This document shows, in pieces, positions 38,203 through 46,367 of a stretch of 64,000 nucleotides of DNA. The stretch comes from CAYWMY01 sp046352935. GTDB lineage: Bacteria; Pseudomonadota; Gammaproteobacteria; Steroidobacterales; Steroidobacteraceae. Both the position numbers and the translations under genes were made by a program. Each line of letters opens with the position of its first letter. Position 1 is the stretch's first letter. Under the pieces are notes generated by a model. That model was not told the origin of the DNA and ran no database searches. It saw nothing but the letters and a program-made list of their open reading frames with translations. The stretch is taken from the NCBI GenBank assembly GCA_046352935.1, contig JAXMGR010000004.1, forward strand, positions 171,649-235,648. Reading direction: 5' to 3'.

Positions 38203-38948
38203 CGTTCGGTTCCTCCGGGTGAGGGGAGCTGACCTCGACGCGCCGGCTGCGCTCGACCGGCGAGTACCGGTTCGGTCTGGAGCGACCCGCGCGCTGCCAG
38301 GATGTGCGAGCGCATCACAGCCGCGGCCCAATCGCCGTCCCGCGCTTCCAGGGCATCCACGATCTCGAGATGATGCCGCGCGCTGCGCACCAGATCATCG
38401 TGGCGGTAATGCGAGAAGGTCTGGAGCATCAAAGGTGCCTCGACCAGAAGGCTCAGAGCCGCATTGAGGCGCGGACTACCGGCGAACTTGTGAAGCGTAC
38501 GGTGAAACCGGCTGTTGAGAGGGCCGATGCGCTGCAGATACCCGCTGCGACGGCGAACGGACTCGGAGTGCTGCTCGGTTGCAAGCTGTCTCAGTTCGAC
38601 GATGCCTTCGGCGGTGATGCGCATTGCGGCGCGTGATGCTCCATAGGGTTCCAGCATGGCGCGGAGTTCGAAGATGTCGTCAATGTCGGCATCTGTCCAC
38701 TCAGCGACGACCGCACCTTGATTCGGCACCACCCGGACGAAGCCCTCCGCCTGCAGTCGACGCAGCGCCTCGCGGGCCGGCGTCCGACTGACTCCGGCCG
38801 CATCCGATATCTCCTGCTCGGTGATTCGAGTGGCCGGCGGGTAGGCACCGCGTACGATGCGCTCGCGAATGGCGACGTACGCCTTCTCGACGGCGTCTGG
38901 CATGCCGCCGCCGCCTGTGTCAACGGTATCCCCGGTGGTGTTCTTCAT
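38199..38948 (-). CDS. GntR/FadR-subfamily transcriptional regulator
   Basis: 249 aa if it starts at ATG 38948; a later ATG at 38903 is also possible. The winged helix AIRERIVRGAYPPATRITEQ, SRTPAREALRRLQAEGFV is followed by an FCD-type all-helical ligand domain with metal-site residues (ELRAMLEPYGA, NSRFHRTLHKFAG, HHLEIVDALEARDG). Such regulators usually repress until an acidic catabolite binds. Operator-like TTGTATACAA lies 8 nt upstream of the ATG and a second lies before the divergent operon, so it probably controls both arms. No ribosome site is visible at 38948. Confidence 0.9.
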   Translation of the reverse strand: MKNTTGDTVDTGGGGMPDAVEKAYVAIRERIVRGAYPPATRITEQEISDAAGVSRTPAREALRRLQAEGFVRVVPNQGAVVAEWTDADIDDIFELRAMLEPYGASRAAMRITAEGIVELRQLATEQHSESVRRRSGYLQRIGPLNSRFHRTLHKFAGSPRLNAALSLLVEAPLMLQTFSHYRHDDLVRSARHHLEIVDALEARDGDWAAAVMRSHILAARGSLQTEPVLAGRAQPARRGQLPSPGGTER

Positions 38949-38955
38949 TTGGCGT

Positions 38956-38967
38956 ATTGTATACAAA
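38956..38967. promoter_or_regulatory. GntR operator 1 (TTGTATACAA)
   Basis: The 10-bp perfect palindrome TTGTATACAA (38957-38966) lies 8 nt before the gntR ATG and contains a minus-strand TACAAT that could serve as -10, which would give a nearly leaderless transcript. The same palindrome occurs 149 bp to the right, before the divergent operon. FadR-subfamily operators are usually short AT-rich palindromes of this sort. Confidence 0.72.
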
Positions 38968-39104
38968 CATTTCTTCAGGAAACAGCTGCGGAGATCGTGT
39001 CGCGCGCTGCTCTCAGGAAATAACCGCGTTTTGTCGATTAAAATCCGCAACCCGGCGTCATTGATGCGGGCTCATCACGAAGTACTGATTGCGCGTCCGT
39101 CAAG

Positions 39105-39116
39105 ATTGTATACAAT
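39105..39116. promoter_or_regulatory. GntR operator 2 (ATTGTATACAAT) over the -10 of the catabolic operon
   Basis: ATTGTATACAAT is a 12-bp perfect palindrome that includes TACAAT (39111-39116), a good -10, with TTGCGC (39089-39094) 16 nt before it as a weak -35. The coding start is about 54 nt downstream. Binding here would block RNA polymerase, so repression by the divergent GntR protein is likely. Confidence 0.75.
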
Positions 39117-39169
39117 GGCTCGAAGGCGGCGCGCTTGCGCCCTTGGTTTTACGGGTCGCAGGAGGGGTG

Positions 39170-40084
39170 GTGGCCCACGACATCGAGATCCTCGAGGTGG
39201 GGCCGCGGGACGGGCTGCAGAACGAGCCTGGTGCCGTGGCAACTGCGATCAAAGTGGCGTTCGTGGAGCGCCTGATTGCTGCCGGCGTGCGGCGGATCGA
39301 AGTGGCGAGCTTCGTCAATCCAAAGCGTGTTCCCCAGATGAGTGATGCAGAGGCCGTCCTTGCGCGTCTGCCGCGGCGCGATGACGTCCGCTATGTGGGG
39401 CTGGTGCTGAATCGGCGTGGATTCGAACGGGCGCGCGACGCCGGATGCGACGAAATCGGCATGGCCGTGGTTGCGAGCAATACGTTCAGCCGTCGCAACC
39501 AGGGAACGAGCACCGAGGAGTCGATCGATGACTGGCTCGAAATCGCGGCTGAGGCGCGCGCGGCGGGGATGTGCGCCCAGGTGACCATATCGGCCGCCTT
39601 CGGGTGTCCGTTCGAAGGAGAGGTTCCCGTTGAACGCGTGGTGTCGATTGCGCGTCGGTTGGTGCAGGCGGCCCCGTTCGAGCTGGCGCTTGCGGACACC
39701 ATCGGCGTCGGGGCACCTGCGCGGGTCGCCGAGCTCGTCGCGGCTTTGCGCGAGGGCGTGCCGGGCATCAGGCTGCGCTGTCATTTCCACAATACACGCA
39801 ACACCGGGCTCGCCAACGCCTGGGCGGCAGTCGTGGCGGGCGTGCGGGTTCTCGATGCGAGCGCGGGCGGGATCGGTGGGTGTCCTTTCGCGCCCGCCGC
39901 GACCGGAAATGTGGCAACGGAAGACCTCGTCTATCTCCTGCATCGCAGCGGCCTCGATACCGGCCTCGACCTGGAGCGGTTGATCGATACGAGCCGGTGG
40001 ATACAGGAAGAACTTGGGCACCCGGTGCCAGGGATGCTGCTCAAGGCCGGTGCCTTCCCAGGGGGCCTCACGTGTCCAGCCTGA
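39170..40084 (+). CDS. hydroxymethylglutaryl-CoA lyase-like protein
   Basis: 304 aa from the GTG at 39170, preceded by AGGAGG; a GTG at 39167 is possible, and the longer frame to 39089 would include the operator and ribosome site. It is a DRE-TIM metallolyase: EVGPRDGLQNEPG, VASFVNPKRVPQM, ALADTIGVGAP, RCHFHNTRNTG and the lyase signature AGGIGGCPFAPAATGNVATE with the active-site Cys. It cleaves or forms a C-C bond in a 3-hydroxy-3-methyl acyl-CoA. In this cluster the substrate may be a branched intermediate rather than HMG-CoA. Confidence 0.9.
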   Translation: MAHDIEILEVGPRDGLQNEPGAVATAIKVAFVERLIAAGVRRIEVASFVNPKRVPQMSDAEAVLARLPRRDDVRYVGLVLNRRGFERARDAGCDEIGMAVVASNTFSRRNQGTSTEESIDDWLEIAAEARAAGMCAQVTISAAFGCPFEGEVPVERVVSIARRLVQAAPFELALADTIGVGAPARVAELVAALREGVPGIRLRCHFHNTRNTGLANAWAAVVAGVRVLDASAGGIGGCPFAPAATGNVATEDLVYLLHRSGLDTGLDLERLIDTSRWIQEELGHPVPGMLLKAGAFPGGLTCPA

Positions 40085-40127
40085 CGAAGCCTGGCAGGAA
40101 ACCAGAGCGATATCGAAGGACTACTGC

Positions 40128-42218
40128 ATGACATACCGTCTGGGCGTCGATGTCGGAGGCACGTTCACGGACCTGCTGCTCGTCGACGAGCGCGGTGGGC
40201 GCACGTGGTCGGCAAAGGTGCCGAGCACGCCGGCCGACCAGTCCATTGGGGTGATGAACGGGATCGCGCGTGTGTGCGACGGCGCCGGCATCGACCCGAA
40301 GGCCATTGCGCACGTTCTCCACGGCACGACCGTGGCAACGAATACGGTGCTGACGATGACCGGTGCGCGCTGCGGGCTCGTCACGACCCGCGGTTACCGC
40401 CAGGTGCTGCAGATCGCCCGCTCGTTCGTGCCCGGTGGGCTCGGGGGCTGGGTGATCTACAACAAGAGTCTCCCCATGGCTCCTTTGGAGCTGACCATCG
40501 AGGCGCACGAGCGCATCGGTGCGCGAGGCGAGATCGTCGAGGCGCTGGACGAGAAGAGGCTGCGAGAGGGTCTCCGCGATCTTGCGCGGCTGCGGATCGA
40601 GGCGCTCACTGTTTCACTCATCAACGCCTATGCCAACGACGCGCACGAGAGGCGTATCCGTGACATCGTGCGGCAGGAGATGCCGGGCATTCCGGTCTCG
40701 CTGTCCTCCGAAGTGGTCCCCGAAATGCAGGAGTACGAGCGCACTGTCACGACGGTCGCCAACTCATACGTGCGCCCACGCGTCGGGCGCTATGTCCAGA
40801 ACCTGACGGCGAAGCTGCGCCAGAAATCGGACCATGTGAAGCTTCACATTCTTCGGTCCGATGGCGGCTTGGCGTCAGCCGCGTCCGCAGAGGAGTTCCC
40901 GGTCAATCTGCTCATGTCCGGGCCGGCTGGCGGAGTAACTGGCGCTCTCTGGGTTGCACTGCGGTCCGGCTTCGAAAACCTGTTGACCGTGGATGTCGGC
41001 GGCACTTCCACAGATGTGGCGCTCATCCAGAACGGAAAACCCAGGCTCCGGCGGGAGACCAACGTCGCCGACGTGACGGTGCGGGCGTCGTCGGTCGATA
41101 TCCGCACCGTCGGTGCGGGTGGCGGATCCATAGCGCACGTGCCCGAACTCACCGGCGCTCTCCGCGTCGGACCACAGTCAGCCGGCGCTGATCCCGGTCC
41201 GGCCTGTTATGGGCGAGGCGGCGTCGAACCTACGGTCACGGACGCCAACGTCGTCCTCGGGCTGATGCCCGAGATGCAGCGGCTCGGCGGTGACATGCGC
41301 CTCGACCGGAAGCTTGCCACGGCGGCGGTGCAGAAGATTGCCGAGGCGCTCGGCGTATCCCTGAAGGACGCTGCGCTCGGCATCTACGACATCGTGAACG
41401 AGAACATGGTCGGAGCGCTGCGGCTGGTATCGGTCGAGCAGGGGTACGACCCGCGCGACTACGCCCTGATCGCGTTCGGAGGGGCAGGTCCCCTGCACGC
41501 GAATGCGATCTCCCGGGTCCTGGGCTCATGGCCCGCCATCATCCCGCCGGGACCTGGAGTCCTCTGCGCGCTCGGTGATGCCACGACTGCGATACGTGAC
41601 GAGCGGGCCCGCACATTCGTGCGGCGCTTCTCCGAGACGAGCGCGGGAGAGGTTGCGAGGATCCTGAAGGCTCTCACTGCGGAAGCCTCACGCGGCCTCC
41701 GGAAAGAGCAGGTCCCGCGCGCCGAGATGCGCACCACCTGGCAGGCAGACGTGCGCTACTCGGGCCAGGGGCTGCGGTTGACGGTGGACGTCGATGTGGA
41801 TGACGTGGTCCGGCGCGGGCTCGCAGCGATATCCGAGCGATTCGACGCCGAACACGAGCGGCTGTTCACGTTTGCCCTCCCGCTGGAGCACGAACTCGTG
41901 ACTCTGCGTGCGGCCGTGCAGGGCAGGGGCGCGTCCGTGCAGCGGGCTCCGCTGCGGCGTGGGACGTCCGACCCGAGTGCCGCTGTGGCCGGTCGTCAGA
42001 AGGCGTACATGGACGGTCGTGACGTCACGGCGATCGTCTACGACCGTGCGCGCCTGAAGCCCGGAAACCGAATACCCGGTCCCGCAATCGTGATCGAAAT
42101 GGATTCGACGACCGTGATTCTGCCGCGGCACCACGGCGTCGTCGACAGGGTGGGCTGCATCCTGATCTATCCCGACAAGAAGCGACGGTCGATACCGACG
42201 TCCCCCAGAAGCCGGTAG
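40128..42218 (+). CDS. hyuA: hydantoinase/oxoprolinase family protein, subunit A (HyuA-type)
   Basis: 696 aa from the ATG at 40128. The N-terminal actin-like ATPase domain starts YRLGVDVGGTFTDLLLVDE, the second half has LLTVDVGGTSTDVALIQ, GAGGGSIAHV and GPQSAGADPGPACYGRGG. Family members (N-methylhydantoinase A, acetone and acetophenone carboxylases, 5-oxoprolinase) use ATP to activate a carbonyl or carboxylate. It lies 43 nt after the HMG-lyase-like gene and 35 nt before HyuB, its partner. The substrate is unknown. Confidence 0.92.
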   Translation: MTYRLGVDVGGTFTDLLLVDERGGRTWSAKVPSTPADQSIGVMNGIARVCDGAGIDPKAIAHVLHGTTVATNTVLTMTGARCGLVTTRGYRQVLQIARSFVPGGLGGWVIYNKSLPMAPLELTIEAHERIGARGEIVEALDEKRLREGLRDLARLRIEALTVSLINAYANDAHERRIRDIVRQEMPGIPVSLSSEVVPEMQEYERTVTTVANSYVRPRVGRYVQNLTAKLRQKSDHVKLHILRSDGGLASAASAEEFPVNLLMSGPAGGVTGALWVALRSGFENLLTVDVGGTSTDVALIQNGKPRLRRETNVADVTVRASSVDIRTVGAGGGSIAHVPELTGALRVGPQSAGADPGPACYGRGGVEPTVTDANVVLGLMPEMQRLGGDMRLDRKLATAAVQKIAEALGVSLKDAALGIYDIVNENMVGALRLVSVEQGYDPRDYALIAFGGAGPLHANAISRVLGSWPAIIPPGPGVLCALGDATTAIRDERARTFVRRFSETSAGEVARILKALTAEASRGLRKEQVPRAEMRTTWQADVRYSGQGLRLTVDVDVDDVVRRGLAAISERFDAEHERLFTFALPLEHELVTLRAAVQGRGASVQRAPLRRGTSDPSAAVAGRQKAYMDGRDVTAIVYDRARLKPGNRIPGPAIVIEMDSTTVILPRHHGVVDRVGCILIYPDKKRRSIPTSPRSR

Positions 42219-42253
42219 CGGCGCTCCGCCAGAGACCGGAGCCAGGAGTCTTC

Positions 42254-44185
42254 ATGCCAGCCAGTATCATCCAGCGCAACCGCCGGGCCTTTCGCAAGGT
42301 ACGGGTCGATGGTGTGACCATCGACATCATCGAGAGTGCACTGCGGAATGCGCGCTTCGAGATGGACACGGTTCTGTTCCGGACAGCGATGTCGCCGGGA
42401 ATTCGCGAGCAGCACGACGAGTTCCCGATGATCGCCAACGTCGACGGCAAGATGGTCGTCGGACAGTTCGGCTCCTTCATATCGGGGTTCATGAACGGCT
42501 ACGAGGGAACGATCGAGGAAGGCGATCTCTTCCTCACAAACGATCCGTACTCGGTCAACGGCGCCATCAGCCATGCCAACGACTGGCTGTTACTGATGCC
42601 CATCTACAAGGGCGGTCGCGTCATCGCCTGGAGCGCGATGTTCGGGCACATGACCGACGTCGGTGGCCGGGTGCCGGGGTCGCTGCCGACCGACGCCCGG
42701 GAGATCTTCGAGGAAGGCGTCCGCTGTCCGCCTGTAAAGATCTATCGCAGGGGTGAGCTGCAGGAGGACCTGCTGAAGGTGCTGCTGCACAACTGTCGTC
42801 TGCCGCGATGGAACCTCGCGGACTTCAATGCCATCGTCGCCGCGCTGCGTACTGCGGCGGTGCGTTGCATCGAGCTCAGCGAACGCTTCGGCGACGACGT
42901 GTTCTACAGCGCCATGGAGTCGATGCTCGAGCGGAATCGCCGCGCGATGCGCGAGCTGATACGCCGTACGGTTCCGGAGCGCAGGCAGCAGTTCGAGGAC
43001 TACATCTGCGACGACGGACTCGGTATGGGGCCGTACCGCATCCGGTGCTCGATGTGGCGGGAGAAGGATCGGTGCATCTTCGACTTCTCCGGCACGGACC
43101 CGCAGTCGACGTCCTCGATCAATTTCCTCCTGAACGAGGAGATGTTCAAGATGTTCGCCGGGGTCTACATGATCATGGTGTTCGACCCCCAGATCCTCTT
43201 CAACGATGGATTCTACGACCTCATGGAGGTGAGGATCCCGCCGGGAACGCTGCTCAAGCCGCTGAGGCCGGCAGCGCTGTCGTGCCGCACCCATGCGCTC
43301 GGCCGGATATTCGACATCCTGGGCGGCCTTCTCGGTCAGGGTAACCCGCAGTTCATGTGTGCCGCCGGATTCTCTGACAGTCCGCACTTCATGTACTCGG
43401 GCTACGACCGCAACGGCGAGTGGTTCCAGCTCTTCCAGATCTCCTTCGGCGGCATCCCGGGGCGGCCCTTCGGCGATGGGCCGGACGGTCATTCGCTGTG
43501 GCCCTCTTTCACGAACGTCCCGAACGAATTCCTCGAGAGTTATTTCCCGCTGCGTATCGAGACCTACGAGACACTTCCGGATACGGGTGGGCCCGGCAGG
43601 CATCGTGGTGGAAACGGCCTGCGCATCGGGTACCGCTTCCTCGAGCCCGGAGAGGTGTCGCTGCACGACGATCGCTGGCTCACCTATCCGTGGGGCGTGA
43701 ACGGCGGATTGCCCGGCGCGCGCAGCCGCAAGACGCTGGTTCGCATCGACGGTTCCGAGGAGACGCTGCCCTCGAAGGTCGATCGTGTGAAGGTGGAGGC
43801 GGGGGACCTTCTTCTGGCCGATACCTGGGGAGGTGGAGGCTGTGGCGATCCGCTGCAGCGCGAGACGCAGAGGGTTCAGTTCGACGTCGCGGCCGGCCTG
43901 GTCACTCGGGCAGGTGCGCGCCGATATGGTGTGGTCATCCGTGACGATGGCTCCGTCGACGAGGATGCAACACGGATACTGCGTGCGCAGATGAGCGACG
44001 AACGCGGTCCGGTCAAGCTGTTCGATCGTGGGTTCGAGAACCTCGATGAGCTCAAGGCGCGCTGCAGAGCCGAGACCGGCCTCGAGCCGCCGGCTCAACC
44101 TCAGTTCACGCGATGGGCCGCCCGCGCTGCTGCGGTGGCCGTACCGGCAGCGGCTGGTCGTCGCAGGAAAACGGGGGGCGAATGA
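42254..44185 (+). CDS. hyuB: hydantoinase family protein, subunit B (HyuB-type)
   Basis: 643 aa, somewhat longer than common HyuB proteins. The family core is clear: DIIESALRNARFEMDTVLFR, FLTNDPYSVNGAISHANDW, MFGHMTDVGGRVPGSLPTDA, PGGPGRHRGGNG-like segment (TGGPGRHRGGNGLRIGYRF) and DTWGGGGCGDPLQRE. It acts with HyuA in an ATP-dependent amidase or carboxylase. The stop overlaps the CoA-transferase start by 4 nt. Confidence 0.92.
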   Translation: MPASIIQRNRRAFRKVRVDGVTIDIIESALRNARFEMDTVLFRTAMSPGIREQHDEFPMIANVDGKMVVGQFGSFISGFMNGYEGTIEEGDLFLTNDPYSVNGAISHANDWLLLMPIYKGGRVIAWSAMFGHMTDVGGRVPGSLPTDAREIFEEGVRCPPVKIYRRGELQEDLLKVLLHNCRLPRWNLADFNAIVAALRTAAVRCIELSERFGDDVFYSAMESMLERNRRAMRELIRRTVPERRQQFEDYICDDGLGMGPYRIRCSMWREKDRCIFDFSGTDPQSTSSINFLLNEEMFKMFAGVYMIMVFDPQILFNDGFYDLMEVRIPPGTLLKPLRPAALSCRTHALGRIFDILGGLLGQGNPQFMCAAGFSDSPHFMYSGYDRNGEWFQLFQISFGGIPGRPFGDGPDGHSLWPSFTNVPNEFLESYFPLRIETYETLPDTGGPGRHRGGNGLRIGYRFLEPGEVSLHDDRWLTYPWGVNGGLPGARSRKTLVRIDGSEETLPSKVDRVKVEAGDLLLADTWGGGGCGDPLQRETQRVQFDVAAGLVTRAGARRYGVVIRDDGSVDEDATRILRAQMSDERGPVKLFDRGFENLDELKARCRAETGLEPPAQPQFTRWAARAAAVAVPAAAGRRRKTGGE

Positions 44186-45393
44186 ACGCGAAATCATTCC
44201 AGAGCGGTCCCCTGGCCGATCTGCGTGTGCTCGAGCTGGGTACGTTGCTCGCCGGGCCCTTCTGCGGGCAGCTCCTCGGCGACATGGGTGCCGAGGTCAT
44301 CAAGATCGAGCCGCCGGGCCAGGGCGACCCGATGCGGGTCTGGGGCCGTGAGAAGGCTCATGGCAAGTCTCTCTGGTGGCCGGTCGTCGCGCGCAACAAG
44401 AAGGCGATAACGCTGGACCTGCGGCAGAAGGCCGGACAGGAGATCTTCAAGGAGATGGTGAGCAAGGCGGACTTCGTGCTGGAGAACTTCCGGCCGGGAA
44501 CGTTGGAGAAGTGGAACTGCGGGTACCGGGAGCTCGCGGCAGTCAATCCGAGGCTCATCATGATCCGCGTGTCCGGATACGGACAGACGGGGCCCTATGC
44601 GCACCACGCGGGATTCGGTGCGATCGGCGAGGCCATGGGCGGCCTGCGCCACGTGGTCGGCGATCCGCGCATGCCGCCTTCGCGGGTCGGCATCAGCATC
44701 GGGGACTCTCTGGCCGCGACCTTCGCCTGCCTCGGTGCGCTGTCGGCGCTGCACTATCGCGAAGTGACCGGCCGCGGGCAGGTCGTCGACTCGGCGATCT
44801 ACGAATCCGTGCTTCACATGATGGAGTCGCTGGTCACCGAGTACGACAAGGCGGGTTACATCCGCGAGCGTACCGGTGCGATCCTCCCGAACATCGCACC
44901 TTCCAACGTCTACCCCGTGAAGGACGGGCAGATGGTGCTGATCGCGGCCAATCAGGACACCGTGTTCGCCCGGCTGGCCGATGCCATGGATCGACCGGAT
45001 CTCGTCCAGGATTCCCGCTATGCAACACACGTGGCCCGCGGCGCCCATCAGCATGAGCTCGACGAGCTGATCGGCGCATGGACCCGCACGAAGTCGCGTG
45101 ACGAGCTGATGGCGCTCATGAACTCGCATGGCGTGCCTGCGGGCCTGATATATCGCGCGCCCGAGATGCTCGACGATCCTCATTTCAAGGCGCGCGATGC
45201 GATCGTCTCCGTGCCGCATCCAGACTTCGGGACCCTGCGCATGCAGAACGTCGTGCCGAAGCTCTCCGAGACCCCGGGGAGCGTGCGTGCGCCGAGCCCG
45301 AGTCTCGGTCAGCACAACGAAGACGTGTATCTGGGCATCATGGGCATGAGCCGTGAGCGCCTCGCGACCCTGCAGGCGACGGGGGTCGTGTAA
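44182..45393 (+). CDS. CaiB/BaiF family (class III) CoA transferase
   Basis: 403 aa from the ATG at 44182. Motifs: LRVLELGTLLAGPFCGQLLG, DMGAEVIKIEPPGQGDPMR, the carboxylate relay region YGQTGPYAHHAGFGAIGEAM, a catalytic Asp in SIGDSLAATFA and a C-terminal HPDFGTLRMQNV. It moves CoA between organic acids. Its place after HyuAB and opposite an acyl-CoA ligase indicates a CoA-thioester pathway. It overlaps HyuB by 4 nt, and its stop shares one base with the next start. Confidence 0.93.
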   Translation: MNAKSFQSGPLADLRVLELGTLLAGPFCGQLLGDMGAEVIKIEPPGQGDPMRVWGREKAHGKSLWWPVVARNKKAITLDLRQKAGQEIFKEMVSKADFVLENFRPGTLEKWNCGYRELAAVNPRLIMIRVSGYGQTGPYAHHAGFGAIGEAMGGLRHVVGDPRMPPSRVGISIGDSLAATFACLGALSALHYREVTGRGQVVDSAIYESVLHMMESLVTEYDKAGYIRERTGAILPNIAPSNVYPVKDGQMVLIAANQDTVFARLADAMDRPDLVQDSRYATHVARGAHQHELDELIGAWTRTKSRDELMALMNSHGVPAGLIYRAPEMLDDPHFKARDAIVSVPHPDFGTLRMQNVVPKLSETPGSVRAPSPSLGQHNEDVYLGIMGMSRERLATLQATGVV

Positions 45394-46052
45394 TGACGGG
45401 GACAGGCGGGCCTCGGGCTGCCGCGCAGGGTGCCTTTGGCGGTTCTCTGGCGCCGGGTACGCGTCCGGCGCTGCTGATCGTCGACTTCGTGCGCGCCTAT
45501 CTCGTGAAGGATTCGCCGCTTTACGCGGGGGTGGAGCGTGCGCGGGACGCCTGCGAGGCACTGCTCCGCACCTGCCGATCCGCGGGCTTGCCGGTAGTAC
45601 ACACGAATGTCGTGTATTCACCCGGAGGAGTTGATGGCGGGGTGTTCTTCCGAAAGATCCCGGCGCTGCGCTGCTTCGAGCGCGACGTGCGGCCGGACCT
45701 CGCCGCCTTTGCCGAAGGATTGGACCCGGTGCCGGGCGAAATCGTCGTCTCAAAGCAGTACGCCAGTGCGTTTTTCGGGACCCCGCTGGCTCCCATGCTG
45801 ACGTCGCTCCGGGTCGACACGGTCTTGATTGCCGGGCTGTCCACGAGCGGTTGTGTGCGCGCCAGCGCGGTCGACTGCTGCCAGCACGGGTTCATCCCGA
45901 TCGTAGTCCGCGAGGCGGTCGGCGACCGCGCACCGGAGCCCCACGAGGCCAGTCTCGCGGATCTCCAGGCGAAGTACGCGGAGGTCATGTCGCTCGACGC
46001 TGTCGTCCGGTACGTGACGTCGACCCGCACCTGTTCCGCCGCGAAGGCCTAG
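45393..46052 (+). CDS. isochorismatase-family hydrolase (N-carbamoylsarcosine amidase-like)
   Basis: 219 aa. The catalytic triad is visible: Asp in ALLIVDFVRAYL, Lys in VVSKQYASAFFGT and Cys in IAGLSTSGCVRASAVDC with the usual cis-peptide neighbourhood. The family cleaves carbamoyl or amide groups. With HyuAB it recalls the N-methylhydantoin, N-carbamoylsarcosine, sarcosine route of creatinine degradation, but the CoA-linked neighbours argue for another substrate. It is the last gene of the operon; its start overlaps the CoA-transferase stop (TAATG). Confidence 0.9.
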   Translation: MTGTGGPRAAAQGAFGGSLAPGTRPALLIVDFVRAYLVKDSPLYAGVERARDACEALLRTCRSAGLPVVHTNVVYSPGGVDGGVFFRKIPALRCFERDVRPDLAAFAEGLDPVPGEIVVSKQYASAFFGTPLAPMLTSLRVDTVLIAGLSTSGCVRASAVDCCQHGFIPIVVREAVGDRAPEPHEASLADLQAKYAEVMSLDAVVRYVTSTRTCSAAKA

Positions 46053-46367
46053 GAGCGTACCGGTGTCGCCAAGTCATGGTCGTGCGCCTTGTGCCAGGAG
46101 CAGTCCCGCGGCGGGTTGCCCGGATATGGTCCTGGGCGTTCCGGGAGGTTCAAGCACGGGCCATGCGATTCATGTTTTCACCACACGGATTCCCCGGTTG
46201 CGACGGCCGGCGTGGTCATGCTTCGAGAACATTGGCGCAGCACCGGGCCTCTGCTCGCCGGGGCGGCCAGCTGTGGGATGCGATCCTGAGGGTACTTGTT
46301 GATTCAACACAACCAGGTGGGGGCGCGTCGCTGGCGCGTCTGCCGCTCATATGGGGAGAGCCTGACG
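46053..46367. other. 315-bp intergenic region, no gene recognised
   Basis: No convincing coding frame. A short frame near 46126-46180 reads MVLGVPGGSSTGHAIHVF, faintly like a thiamine-diphosphate enzyme, but nothing supports it on either side. The region probably holds the promoter and leader of the TonB-dependent receptor; no clear -35/-10 pair was found. Confidence 0.4.

Noticed and set aside
42254..46052. Creatinine/N-methylhydantoin degradation operon
   Set aside because: HyuAB plus an isochorismatase-type amidase fits, but the CoA transferase, CoA ligase and HMG-lyase-like enzyme do not belong to that pathway and no sarcosine oxidase is present.
46126..46302. Short frame beginning MVLGVPGGSS that recalls thiamine-diphosphate enzymes
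   Set aside because: The likeness covers about ten residues and the following sequence in any frame does not continue the family.
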